Below, piece after piece: positions 53,512 to 63,115 of a DNA stretch of 64,000 nucleotides (positions are counted from its first letter, which is position 1; every line of letters starts with the position of its first letter). Source of the DNA: Collimonas arenae (GTDB taxonomy: Bacteria > Pseudomonadota > Gammaproteobacteria > Burkholderiales > Burkholderiaceae_D). Position numbers and translations under genes: made by a program. Below the pieces are notes generated by a model. It was not told where the DNA came from. It worked only from the letters and a program-made list of their open reading frames with translations, and ran no database searches. The DNA lies in the NCBI RefSeq assembly GCF_001584165.1, contig NZ_CP013233.1, positions 124,001 to 188,000 on the forward strand, given 5' to 3'.

Positions 53512-53550
53512 GCATTAGATAGAAGCATTAGAAATAGGCATTAGAAATAA
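53512..53550. repeat. 13-bp tandem repeat between SDR and MFS genes
   Basis: Three copies of GCATTAGA spaced every 13 bases (GCATTAGATAGAA, GCATTAGAAATAG, GCATTAGAAATAA). A GGCGGCCG/CGGCCGCC hairpin follows at 53563-53596 without a T tract. The two elements fill the only long gap (163 bp) in the operon. Confidence 0.7.
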
Positions 53551-53655
53551 ACGCAACACCAAGGCGGCCGGATTCCGCAGTAGACGGACGGCCGCCGGGC
53601 AGGACCCCTGATCCCGCTGTACAAACATAACAACCCCGCCTGAGGGAGATGAGAT

Positions 53656-54873
53656 ATGGCTTCAAGCGCAGCGCCGGCCACGGCCACTGTGACCACGCTC
53701 GATTCCACCGCGCCTGCTTCGGCAGCGCCGGCTGCCGCCATGACGGCGCCAAGTCCGCGCGCATTGCTGCGGCTGGGCGTGGTGTATGCGGTCGCCATCA
53801 ACGGCACTATCCTGACGCCGTTCATTGTCTCCACCCTGATGCTGCGCTTCGGCCTGGACGAAGGCCAGGCAACCATGATGACCGGCTTTGAAATGCTCGG
53901 CATGGCGCTCAGTTGCATGCTGTTGCCGCATCTGGCGGCGCGCTTTGCGTTGCGCTTTGCCTGGATCGGCACGCTCGGCGCGATTACCTGCCAGGTTGCC
54001 AGCGCACTGTTGGCCGGCGCCCAGGCGGTCGGGATTGCGCGCGGCCTGGCCGGCGTGTTCGAAGGCATGCTGTTCATGCTGGTGGCGGCGCGGGTCGCCA
54101 ACCAGCCGTCAGCCGAGCGGATCTGGGGTGCGATCATCCTGTTCGCTGGCCTGGTCAACGGCGCGCTGCTGATCGGCATTTCGTATTTACCGGAACGTTG
54201 GGCAGCGCAATGGCTGTTCCTGGCGTTGGCCGCCTTGATTGCGATTGCTGCGCCGCTGTTGTTGCACGCCGGCCGCGATATTGTCCATGCACCACGCCAG
54301 GCCGCGTCTGCGGCCGGTCTGCCCTGGCTGCGCGTCGGCGCCGTCTGGCTTTTCACGATCTTGATCTACGGTGTGCAGGCCGGGCAGTGGGCCGTCACTG
54401 AACTGGTCGGCCAGCATGCCGGGCTGGCGACATCGACCATCGGCATCCTGCTGTCACTCTCTTCCTTCCTCGGGTTTGTCGGCTGCATCGCGTCTTCTTG
54501 GCGCGGCAGCCATCGACATCGCATGCCGATCATCTGTGCTGCCCAACTGCTGATGATTGTGTCGCTGCTGTGGTTTTTCTCAACCCGCAACGGCGCCGCC
54601 TACTTCAGCAGCCAATTCCTGCTCAACGTCGGCTTTTATGCGCTGACGCCATTCCTGACCGGCCTGTTGTCCGAGATCGACGAAGACGGTTCGCTGGTGT
54701 CGCGCACGGTGGTAGTGACGCTGGTCGGCGTGGCATTCGGCACCACGCTGGCGGGCTGGCTGTTAACTGCGCTTGGTGTCGAACATTTCGGCATGGTGCT
54801 GGCGGCAGCGGTGTTACTTGGCGTGCCTTTGGTAGCCATTGCCTTTTCCCGGCCAGGCACGGCCCGAACCTGA
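53656..54873 (+). CDS. MFS transporter
   Basis: 405 residues. After an Ala/Thr/Pro-rich start of about 32 residues there are about 12 hydrophobic helices, for example LGVVYAVAINGTILTPFIVSTLML, GFEMLGMALSCMLLPHLAARFALR and a late GVAFGTTLAGWLLTALGVEHFGM. It is a compact major-facilitator protein of unknown substrate. The place in the operon suggests uptake or efflux of the FMO/SDR substrate or product. GGGAG precedes the ATG. Confidence 0.85.
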   Translation: MASSAAPATATVTTLDSTAPASAAPAAAMTAPSPRALLRLGVVYAVAINGTILTPFIVSTLMLRFGLDEGQATMMTGFEMLGMALSCMLLPHLAARFALRFAWIGTLGAITCQVASALLAGAQAVGIARGLAGVFEGMLFMLVAARVANQPSAERIWGAIILFAGLVNGALLIGISYLPERWAAQWLFLALAALIAIAAPLLLHAGRDIVHAPRQAASAAGLPWLRVGAVWLFTILIYGVQAGQWAVTELVGQHAGLATSTIGILLSLSSFLGFVGCIASSWRGSHRHRMPIICAAQLLMIVSLLWFFSTRNGAAYFSSQFLLNVGFYALTPFLTGLLSEIDEDGSLVSRTVVVTLVGVAFGTTLAGWLLTALGVEHFGMVLAAAVLLGVPLVAIAFSRPGTART

Positions 54874-54938
54874 TCCCGATACAGAAGTAATCCAGATTTT
54901 CCCATCTGTTGTGATTTGACCTGCGAGGAGATATAAAA

Positions 54939-56318
54939 ATGAAAATTCATCCAATCCAGCCGAAAGCCCTGGTGTTGTTGTTGGCCGTGGCCTGGGGCTG
55001 CGGCCAGCTGGCGGCGCCGGCATCGGCCCAGCAGGCAGCCAAACTGGGTGCCGAACTGACGCCGATCGGTGCCGAAAAGGCAGGTAACAAAGATGGCACC
55101 ATCCCGGCCTGGAGCGGCGGCGATGTTACGGCGGCGGGATACAAAGCCGGGCAGCCGCGCCCCAATCCATACGCCAGCGACAAGCCGCTGCTGACCATCA
55201 ATGCTGCCAATGTCGATAAATATGCAGCGCGGTTATCGCCCGGCCAGGTGCAACTGATCAAGAGCATCAAGGGTTATCGGATGGATGTGTATCCGACCCA
55301 CCGTTCCTGCGGTTATCCGGAGGTAGTGTACGAACGCAGCAAGGCCAATGTCGGCTTTGCCAAGATTGCGGCCAATGGCTACGAACTGGCAGAAGCCAAG
55401 ACCGCCGGCTATCCGTTCCCGATGCCGGCCAACGGCGTCGAGGCAATGTGGAATTTCAAGATGCGCTACCAGGGCGAAGGTTTGACCTGGGCCTACGCGA
55501 CGGTAGTTCCGCCTAAGGGCGGCAGCGGTATCGGCGAACCGTTGATCCAGGAGGACTACATCCTGTTTCCGCTGTCGGATCCAAAAAATAACACCATTGC
55601 CGGCGCCAAGGGCGTCGAGTCCCTTTACCTGAGCCCTTACATCGCACCCGCCCAGTTCGCCGGCGACGTCACCCTGTCGCACGGGTATATCGGCAAGCCG
55701 AATGATATCTGGCTGTACTTCGCCAGCCAGCGCCGGGTCCGCCGCGCACCGACCTATTCCTACGACGCGCCGATCCTGAATGATGAAAACCTCGAAACCA
55801 TCGACCAGTACACGATGTACAACGGTCCGCTCGACCGCTACGACTATAAGCTGGTCGGCAAGAAGGAAATGATCGTTCCTTACAACTGGAACAAGGTCAA
55901 CTCGGTGGAAAACAAGATCGCCGATGTGGTGCAGCCGACCTTCCTCAATCGCGACCTGACCCGCTACGAAACCCACCGTGTCTGGGAAATTGAGGCAACC
56001 GTCAAACAGGGCGCGCGTCATACCTTCCCGAAACGTACTTTCTATCTGGATGAAGATTCCTGGCAAATCCTGGTGCAGGACCTGTACGACGGCCAGGGCA
56101 AGGTGCAGCGTGTGATGGAAAGCGGTGTGGTGATGGCCACCGAACTGCCGGCATGTGTGCAAGAAGCATACGCCAGCCATGACCTGTCGCTGGGCCGCTA
56201 TATCGCCGAACGGATTCCGGCTGGACAAAAGCAATCGGACTGGCTAGCCGGGCGCGACGGACGCGTCAAGGAATCGATGTTCGAACCGGATGGCTTGCGC
56301 CGCTTCGCTAGCCGCTGA
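54939..56318 (+). CDS. DUF1329-family outer-envelope protein
   Basis: 459 residues with a signal peptide (about 1-31, LVLLLAVAWGCGQLAAPASA). The DUF1329 domain fills the rest: GAEKAGNKDGTIPAWSGG near the start, then FKMRYQGEGLTW, YFASQRRVRRAPTYSYDAP, and the terminal EPDGLRRF. DUF1329 proteins have a LolB-like fold and are almost always encoded beside DUF1302 proteins and RND exporters. A role in moving hydrophobic molecules through the envelope is inferred. Confidence 0.93.
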   Translation: MKIHPIQPKALVLLLAVAWGCGQLAAPASAQQAAKLGAELTPIGAEKAGNKDGTIPAWSGGDVTAAGYKAGQPRPNPYASDKPLLTINAANVDKYAARLSPGQVQLIKSIKGYRMDVYPTHRSCGYPEVVYERSKANVGFAKIAANGYELAEAKTAGYPFPMPANGVEAMWNFKMRYQGEGLTWAYATVVPPKGGSGIGEPLIQEDYILFPLSDPKNNTIAGAKGVESLYLSPYIAPAQFAGDVTLSHGYIGKPNDIWLYFASQRRVRRAPTYSYDAPILNDENLETIDQYTMYNGPLDRYDYKLVGKKEMIVPYNWNKVNSVENKIADVVQPTFLNRDLTRYETHRVWEIEATVKQGARHTFPKRTFYLDEDSWQILVQDLYDGQGKVQRVMESGVVMATELPACVQEAYASHDLSLGRYIAERIPAGQKQSDWLAGRDGRVKESMFEPDGLRRFASR

Positions 56319-56418
56319 TTGACGCATACACGGTGGCGGCGGGCATTGCCGGTGATTGCCGGGGCGCCGCCCATTAATAAAAATCGCGCAGTTCATTCGT
56401 AGCCGGGGAGAGACAGGA

Positions 56419-58353
56419 ATGAAGAAGATGGGGAGAAACACGCGGCCAAGTTTCAGGCCGGGCATGGTGGTGGCGTTGGCATTGGGCACGTCGACGGTAA
56501 TCAGTCATTCGGCCAGGGCAGAACAGTTCGATCTTGGTAACGGCCTTCGGGGCAGCTTCGATTCATCCATATCCTTCGGCGTCGGAGTGCGCACGTCGAG
56601 CCCAAACTGTACTTTCATCGGCCAAGACAACGGCGGATGCGCGAGCAGCGGCCAGGTTGAATTGGCGCGTCGCGATCCGGTGAATTTCAATCAGTCCTAC
56701 GATCTGACGCGACTCAACCAGGACAACGGCAACCTCAATTATAAAAGCGGACAGGTATTCTCGGCCGCCGTGCGCGGCGTGCACGACCTCTACCTGAAAG
56801 CGCCGGACGGCTGGAGCGGCCTGATGCGCGCCGCCTGGTCTTACGATTTTGCCGCAGACCACACCAGCTACGCAGATCTGGAACCAGACGCACGCAGCCA
56901 TGCGGTGCATGACATCCGCTTGCTGGATGCTTACGTCAACAAGGAGTTCGAAATCGACCAGCATCCGGTGCGGGTGCGGGTTGGTAATCAGGTGATCAGC
57001 TGGGGCGAGGATATTTTCATTCCCGGCGGGATCAATTCGATCAATGCCATCGATGTGCGGCGTGCGCATAGTCCGGGCGTGCAGTTGAAGGAAATATTTC
57101 GCCCGGCGCCGATCCTCTCGCTCAACGCCGAGGTAGCAAAAGGTTTGAGCGTGGAAGGTTATTACCAGACGCGCTGGAACGGTTACGAATTCGATCCGGT
57201 CGGTACTTTCTTCTCGACCAGCGACATCGTCGGTCGCGGCTCCACCGGCGCATTCTTGCCGACTTCGCTGGTCAATTCGGTGACTGGTCCACTGGGCCTG
57301 CCGTCAGCGCCGCCAGGTACGGTCGGCGATACCGGAACCCGCATCATCGGCATCAATCCGAGTACGGGCTTGCCATTCAACCGTCAACTGACTGCGGGCG
57401 AACTGGCCGATCCAAACCTCAATCCATTGTATGGCCCGCTGGTCCACAGCGGCAGCGTGATTCCGCGCGGTATCGACCACAATCCCAGGAACAGCGGGCA
57501 GTTCGGGCTGTCGACACGCTATACCTTTCCCGATAGCGGCGACGAACTGGCTTTCTACTACGTGCGTTATCACGACAAGATTCCGTTTGCCAGTATCCGC
57601 GTCAACCAGGGCACCACCGCCAATCCGTTCGGCTGGCAGGATATCTACCTGGATTACGCTGAAGACCGCAATCTGTTTGGCGTTTCCTACAACACCCGCG
57701 CCGGCGACTGGGCGTTTGGTACGGAGTTGTCGTTCCGGCCGAAGGAAAGCATTCCCATCGATCCGACCATCGTCGCCAATCCGGCCAACCCGTATTACTG
57801 CAATGCCGACCTCAATCCCGCTAATTACCGGCCAACCGGCTATGTCTGTCGCGGTGCGATCGATCAGAAGAAATATCAGTTCCACCTGACCGCACTGAAT
57901 ATCTTTACGCCGGGCGGCAGCTTTGGCGGTTTGCTGCGGGCGCTGGGCGCCACAGAGGGTTCCTTTACCTCAGAACTGGCAGCAGCCTATTATCCCGACG
58001 TCGACCTCAATCAAGGCATTCCGTATTCGGTCACCTCCGATTATCGGCCGCCGACAAAGCTTTCCAGCGGCCTGGTGGCGCAGATTGGCGTCAATTATCC
58101 GGCAGCGTTCGGCGGCCAAGCCTCCTACGCGCCGGATCTGTCGGTGTCATATGGCGTCTCGGGCGTGTCCGCCAGCGCCTTACCCGGATTCATCCAGGGG
58201 GCGGGCGCTGTGGTGGTGGGCCTGACCGTGGATTTCAAGACCAAGCCGGCGACCAAGATGCGGGTCGACTATACCCACAACTATGGCGGCGGCCAGTCCA
58301 ACCTGAGCCGTGACCGCGACTTCGCCACCTTCAGTTTCACCACCTCGTTCTGA
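56419..58353 (+). CDS. DUF1302-family outer-membrane protein
   Basis: 644 residues from the ATG at 56419 (GGGGAG upstream). Signal peptide about 1-35 (MVVALALGTSTVISHSARA). The mature part has many alternating aromatic strands as in outer-membrane barrels (FSFTTSF at the C-terminus ends in F). DUF1302 marks include VRVGNQVISWGEDIFIPGGINSINAIDVRRAHSPGVQLKE. It probably forms the outer-membrane component that works with the DUF1329 protein from the preceding gene, 100 bases upstream. Confidence 0.92.
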   Translation: MKKMGRNTRPSFRPGMVVALALGTSTVISHSARAEQFDLGNGLRGSFDSSISFGVGVRTSSPNCTFIGQDNGGCASSGQVELARRDPVNFNQSYDLTRLNQDNGNLNYKSGQVFSAAVRGVHDLYLKAPDGWSGLMRAAWSYDFAADHTSYADLEPDARSHAVHDIRLLDAYVNKEFEIDQHPVRVRVGNQVISWGEDIFIPGGINSINAIDVRRAHSPGVQLKEIFRPAPILSLNAEVAKGLSVEGYYQTRWNGYEFDPVGTFFSTSDIVGRGSTGAFLPTSLVNSVTGPLGLPSAPPGTVGDTGTRIIGINPSTGLPFNRQLTAGELADPNLNPLYGPLVHSGSVIPRGIDHNPRNSGQFGLSTRYTFPDSGDELAFYYVRYHDKIPFASIRVNQGTTANPFGWQDIYLDYAEDRNLFGVSYNTRAGDWAFGTELSFRPKESIPIDPTIVANPANPYYCNADLNPANYRPTGYVCRGAIDQKKYQFHLTALNIFTPGGSFGGLLRALGATEGSFTSELAAAYYPDVDLNQGIPYSVTSDYRPPTKLSSGLVAQIGVNYPAAFGGQASYAPDLSVSYGVSGVSASALPGFIQGAGAVVVGLTVDFKTKPATKMRVDYTHNYGGGQSNLSRDRDFATFSFTTSF

Positions 58354-58420
58354 TGGGCGCCGACGTTGGCATCGGCAAACGGGTGCACTCATCTACCAAG
58401 ATCATTGATTGGATTCAGGC

Positions 58421-60838
58421 ATGAGCGGTACAACTCAACATCGCGCCAGGGAAGGGCGGCTGACACGGCTGGTGGCCGCATTGGAAGCGATATTGTTCAG
58501 ACGGCGCCTGGCGGTGCTGCTGACCTTCGCCGTGTTTACAGTGTGCATGGGCGTGCTGGCGCTGGGCTTGCGCATGTCGGCAGGATTTGAAAAAACCTTG
58601 CCGCAGCAGCACGAATATATCAAGACCTTCAACCAGTATCGGGAAGCGTTGTTCGGCGCCAACCGCCTGATCGTGGTGGTGCATGCCCGCCACGGCGACA
58701 TCTGGAATCCGCCGGTGCTGCGCCAGTTGCTGGGTGTGACCGAAGCGGTGAATTATCTGCAGGGCGTCGATCGCAGCAGCGTCATGTCCTTATGGACGCC
58801 GAATGTGTTTTTCACGGAAATCACCGAAGAAGGCTTCAAGGCGCTGCCGATCACCGGCGGCGACATCATTCCGGACAAACTCAATCCACAGGTGATCGCC
58901 GACATCCGCGGCCGTGTGGCCGCTGGCGGCTATCTCGGCAACCTGGTCTCGCGCGACCAGACCAGCGCCATGGTGCTGGCGGAATTGCAGGACAGCGATC
59001 CGCAAACCGGGCAGCCGCTCGATTACCGCGTCTTCAACCAGCTGCTGGAAGACAAGGTGCGCAAGCAGTTTGAAAATGCCGATGTCGAGATCCAGATCAT
59101 CGGCTTCGCCAAGGCCATCGGCGATATCGGCGAAGAAGCCAGTCGGGTCATGGAGTTCTTCGGCATCGCCTTGCTGCTGACCGCGGCCGCGGTCTACTGG
59201 TATTGCCGCTCGCTGCGCCTGACCTTGCTGCCGCTGGTGTGCTCGCTCAGTTCGCTGGTCTGGCAGTTCGGCACATTGCGGCTGCTGGGCTTCGGTCTCG
59301 ATCCGCTGGCGATCCTGGTGCCGTTCCTGGTGTTTGCGATCGGCGTCTCGCATGGCGTGCAGCAGATCAATTTCATCGTGCGTGAAATTGCCGACGGCAA
59401 GAGCACCGAACTGGCGGCGCGCCACAGTTTCACCGGCCTGTTGATACCGGGTACGCTGGCGCTGGTGACCGCCTTTATCAGCTTCATCACGCTGACCCTG
59501 ATTCCGATTCCGATGATCCGCGAGCTGGCGATCGCCGCCTCAATCGGTGTCGGCTACAAGATTGTCACTAACCTGGTGATGTTGCCGCTGGCCGCCTCGT
59601 ATTTCAATTTCTCGCAGCAATATGCGCAACGCGCGATAGGCCGCCGCGAACAACACAATCGCTGGCTCAGTGGCCTGGCGCTGGTGGCGCGGCCGCGTAA
59701 TGCCTGGATCGTGGTGACGTTTGGCGCATTGCTGTTCGGCGTGGCGGTGTGGCAGAGCCAGGGGCGCCATGTCGGAAGCCTACAGGCCGGGGCCGCCGAA
59801 TTGCGTCCTGAGGCGCGCTTCAATCGCGATGCCGCCGATATTACAGCACGTTTCGACGTCGGCCTGGATTGGCTGACTGTAGTGTTCGAAGTGGCGCCTA
59901 GCGCCAAGCTGGATGCCTGCGCGCGCCCAGACGCCCAGCTCTTCATGGACGATTTCGCGCAGCAGATGAGCAGCGTGCCAGGTGTGCTATCAGTACGTTC
60001 GGTGGCTGATGTGCTAAAGGGCGTCAATGCCGGCCTCAACGAAGGCAACCCGAAGATGGCTACCATCACCCGCGACGCGCGCGGCCTCGGTTCGCAATTC
60101 GGCAGCGCCAACAACCAGTTGCACGGCTTTTCCTCATCGGATTGCCGCGCTCAAGGCGTCAACCTGTATCTCGGCGATCACAAGGCCACTACCATCAAAG
60201 GCGTGGTGGCGGCAGTTGAACAGTTCCGTCGCGAGAATCAACTGGCAGGTGTGAATATCCGCCTGGCGAGCGGCAATGCCGGCGTCCAGGCCGCCACCAA
60301 TGAAGTGCTGGAACGCAGCGAACTGCCGATGATGCTGTATGTGTATGCCGCCATCCTGCTGCTGGTGCTGCTGGCCTACCGCGACTGGCGCGCGATGCTG
60401 GCCTGCTGCCTGCCACTGACGGTTGCCACCTGGCTCGGCTACTGGTTCATGAAAGACCTGAATATCGGCCTCACCGTGGCGACGTTGCCGGTGATGGTGC
60501 TGGCCACCGGCATTGGTGTCGATTACGCCTTCTATATCTATAACCGCCTGCAACTGCATCTGGGGGCCGGCATCGGTATCAGCGAGGCAGTTGAACGCAG
60601 CTTGCACGAAACCGGCGTGGCGACCGTATTCACCGCGTTGACGCTGTCGATCGGCGTCGCCACCTGGTCGTTCTCGCCGTTGCAGTTCCAGGCCGACATG
60701 GGAAAGCTGTTGACCTTCATGTTCCTGGTCAACATGGTGATGGCGGTCACCTTGCTGCCGGCGTTTGCCGTGGTGCTGGAAACCGTGTTCCCGCGTCGCG
60801 CCGGATTGCCGCGCATGCCCACTTACGCCGCTCATTGA
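58421..60838 (+). CDS. RND/MMPL-family transporter
   Basis: 805 residues from the ATG at 58421 (a TTG four codons earlier is less likely). Two repeats of one helix, a large periplasmic loop, then five helices. The first helix cluster is near residues 245-410 and the second near 645-795, where GIGVDYAFYIYNRL carries the membrane Asp needed for proton coupling. The sequence is of the MMPL/HpnN-like subgroup rather than the AcrB one. It is expected to move lipids or other hydrophobic molecules between inner membrane and periplasm, together with DUF1302/DUF1329 proteins. Confidence 0.92.
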   Translation: MSGTTQHRAREGRLTRLVAALEAILFRRRLAVLLTFAVFTVCMGVLALGLRMSAGFEKTLPQQHEYIKTFNQYREALFGANRLIVVVHARHGDIWNPPVLRQLLGVTEAVNYLQGVDRSSVMSLWTPNVFFTEITEEGFKALPITGGDIIPDKLNPQVIADIRGRVAAGGYLGNLVSRDQTSAMVLAELQDSDPQTGQPLDYRVFNQLLEDKVRKQFENADVEIQIIGFAKAIGDIGEEASRVMEFFGIALLLTAAAVYWYCRSLRLTLLPLVCSLSSLVWQFGTLRLLGFGLDPLAILVPFLVFAIGVSHGVQQINFIVREIADGKSTELAARHSFTGLLIPGTLALVTAFISFITLTLIPIPMIRELAIAASIGVGYKIVTNLVMLPLAASYFNFSQQYAQRAIGRREQHNRWLSGLALVARPRNAWIVVTFGALLFGVAVWQSQGRHVGSLQAGAAELRPEARFNRDAADITARFDVGLDWLTVVFEVAPSAKLDACARPDAQLFMDDFAQQMSSVPGVLSVRSVADVLKGVNAGLNEGNPKMATITRDARGLGSQFGSANNQLHGFSSSDCRAQGVNLYLGDHKATTIKGVVAAVEQFRRENQLAGVNIRLASGNAGVQAATNEVLERSELPMMLYVYAAILLLVLLAYRDWRAMLACCLPLTVATWLGYWFMKDLNIGLTVATLPVMVLATGIGVDYAFYIYNRLQLHLGAGIGISEAVERSLHETGVATVFTALTLSIGVATWSFSPLQFQADMGKLLTFMFLVNMVMAVTLLPAFAVVLETVFPRRAGLPRMPTYAAH

Positions 60839-60846
60839 GGAAAATC

Positions 60847-61875
60847 ATGTTGCGATTGTCGATTACTTTTTCTGTGCAGCGCGCTTCGTTTGCCATGTTG
60901 ATGGCCGCAATGCTGGTTTGGAGCGGCGCTGCTGCCGGTGCTGCTTCTTCCGGCTGGCCCACCGACCGCCCCGCGCAGCTGCGTCCGCAAGCTAGCACGA
61001 CAGCGTTGCTGGCCGCGACTCTAACTGGCGCCGGCAACCGGATCGTCGCAGTAGGCGATCACGGCGTGATCCTGCTATCCGATGATGGCAAGACTTATCG
61101 CCAGGCGCGCAGCGTGCCGACCCGCACCATGCTGACCACGGTATTCTTCATTGACCGCCAGACCGGCTGGGCCGCAGGTCATGACGGCGTGGTCCTGAAA
61201 ACCGTCGATGGCGGCGACACCTGGCGGCTGCTGCGTCAGCAGTATGGCCAGGAACAGCCGATATTGTCGATCTGGTTTGCCGATGCCGACAATGGCCTGG
61301 CGGTCGGGCTGTTTGGCATGGCGTTGCGGACTGCCGACGGTGGCGTCACATGGCGTGAAGTGAAATTGACAGACGGCGATGCTGCCGATCGCCACCTGTA
61401 CCGGATTCTCGCCACCCATACCGGAACCTTGCTGATCACGGCCGAAGCCGGCACCGTGTTCCGTTCGGAAGATGGCGGCAAGCATTGGGATGTGATCGAT
61501 ACCGGTGAAAAAGGCTCGCTATGGAGTGCCACGGCATTTGCCGAGAATGGCGTCAGCACGGTGGTCATGGTCGGCATGCGCGGCCATATCATCCGCAGCG
61601 CCGACGACGGTAAGAGTTGGCAAGCCATCGCCTCCGGTACCACGCAATCGTTGACCGACGCCGATAGCCTGTCGGAACGGGAACTGGTAGTAGGCGGCAT
61701 GGGCGGCACTCTGTTGCGCAGCAACGATGGCGGTCGCCATTTCGTTGCCGTGCCGGGTGCCGGCGACGCGCCGATTACGGCGCTGGTCAAGATGCCTGGC
61801 GCCGAAACAGCGCCGCTGGCGCTGTTTTCATTGGGTGGCGTCTTGCCGCCATTGCCGCGCGCCGCGCTGCAATGA
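60847..61875 (+). CDS. YCF48/BNR-repeat periplasmic protein
   Basis: 342 residues from the ATG at 60847 with GAGG upstream, nine bases after the RND stop. Signal peptide about 1-35. About six repeats with Asp-box or YCF48 character, for example ILLSDDGKTYRQ, VLKTVDGGDTWRLL, VFRSEDGGKHWDV and LLRSNDGGRHFVAV, make a probable beta-propeller. Such genes regularly end DUF1302-DUF1329-RND operons; the protein may help assemble or gate the envelope complex. Confidence 0.9.
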   Translation: MLRLSITFSVQRASFAMLMAAMLVWSGAAAGAASSGWPTDRPAQLRPQASTTALLAATLTGAGNRIVAVGDHGVILLSDDGKTYRQARSVPTRTMLTTVFFIDRQTGWAAGHDGVVLKTVDGGDTWRLLRQQYGQEQPILSIWFADADNGLAVGLFGMALRTADGGVTWREVKLTDGDAADRHLYRILATHTGTLLITAEAGTVFRSEDGGKHWDVIDTGEKGSLWSATAFAENGVSTVVMVGMRGHIIRSADDGKSWQAIASGTTQSLTDADSLSERELVVGGMGGTLLRSNDGGRHFVAVPGAGDAPITALVKMPGAETAPLALFSLGGVLPPLPRAALQ

Positions 61876-61884
61876 TGGACGCAA

Positions 61885-63042
61885 CTATCGCTGGGCAGTC
61901 ACCGCAGGCGTCGGCAGGTTCATCAGCCTGATCATCAATTTCTCAAAGGCCGGCACGTTCACTTCGCGCACCACCGTGGTAGGGCTGGCGATCAGGCCAG
62001 GCGGTGCGTAGGCTGCGGGCCAGGACAGAGTATTGCCGTAGCCGGCGCCGAAGTCGGTGTCGATGCTGACATACAACTGGTCGGACTTGCTGATCAGGCT
62101 TGGATCGAGCCATACGGCGGTAGCCAGTTCATCCCACAGTGGAAAACCGGTTTCGGTAACTTTTTTTACCACTTGCGCCATTTGTGTATTTGATTTGGTC
62201 ATGTCGCTCAGCAGCTTCGCGCTCAGCTCGGTCGCGGTCGACGGATCGGCAGGCACCATGACGATGTGTTTCCACGGCGCGCGCAGCACAATCTTGGCGG
62301 CTTCCGGGTCCCAGCGGAAGTTGAATTCGAGGCGTGGCGTGTTGATGTATTCCCGCGCAAACTGTTCTGCCGATTTCGATGGTAGAACCTGGTGCGGATT
62401 CAGGCTGCCGCCCATGTAGACGATTTCCTTGGCGGTCGCCGCAAAGCTGGGGTCGAGGCTGATGGCCAATGCCACATTGGTCATTGGTCCGGTTGCCAGG
62501 ATGGTTACCTGGCCAGGAAATTCGTGCACCTTGCGGATCATGAAATTGGCGGCGATTTCGTTGGCTGGCTTGGTGTGCGGCATGCCTTCTGGCAGAGGCG
62601 GCACCACATCATGAGCATGGTAATTCGGCTGGCTCTGGATCGTGCCATCCGGCCACTTGCCGTCCATCCAGGCGCCTTTATAGACCAGCTTGCCGTACAA
62701 AGCTTCCCAGCGTCGCGTTGTTTCTTCCGTGTTCAGCAACGGGAACACCGAACCGGGCACCACTGGAATGTCGCTGCGGCCGATCAACTCCAACGTACGC
62801 AGCGCATGTGCGACGTTTTCGTCATGCCAGGTCGAACCGCTGACGATGGTCAAGCCCAATACCTCCACCTCCGGCGACTGCAGGGCCATCAATTGCGCCG
62901 CGCGCGGACCGCCGATGTCGTCGTCGATAATCACCTTGCGCTTGCCTTCGGCGTGCGCCTGTAGCGGCAATGTTGCAGATACCGTCAACCCCAGCATGAA
63001 TACCGCCGATATCAGTCGGCGACGCAATGGATTCGATTTCAT
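61885..63042 (-). CDS. Secreted nucleoside hydrolase-like protein with altered metal site
   Basis: 385 residues. Signal peptide about 1-31 (LGLTVSATLPLQAHA). The inosine/uridine nucleoside hydrolase fold follows: VEVLGLTIVSGSTWHDENVAHALR, ILATGPMTNVALAI and a late PLWDELATAVWLD. The N-terminal calcium motif, normally DxDxGxDD, reads DDDIGGPR (40-47), so two of the Asp ligands are replaced by Pro and Arg. Either the activity differs or the protein is catalytically dead. It converges on the YCF48 gene with a nine-base gap. Confidence 0.85.
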   Translation of the reverse strand: MKSNPLRRRLISAVFMLGLTVSATLPLQAHAEGKRKVIIDDDIGGPRAAQLMALQSPEVEVLGLTIVSGSTWHDENVAHALRTLELIGRSDIPVVPGSVFPLLNTEETTRRWEALYGKLVYKGAWMDGKWPDGTIQSQPNYHAHDVVPPLPEGMPHTKPANEIAANFMIRKVHEFPGQVTILATGPMTNVALAISLDPSFAATAKEIVYMGGSLNPHQVLPSKSAEQFAREYINTPRLEFNFRWDPEAAKIVLRAPWKHIVMVPADPSTATELSAKLLSDMTKSNTQMAQVVKKVTETGFPLWDELATAVWLDPSLISKSDQLYVSIDTDFGAGYGNTLSWPAAYAPPGLIASPTTVVREVNVPAFEKLMIRLMNLPTPAVTAQR

Positions 63043-63115
63043 AAGCTACTTTCAAAGAAAAAGGATAAAAACCTGCCTGCCGCAGCCGTCGATGTGGTCG
63101 TAGCCGGCATGCAGG

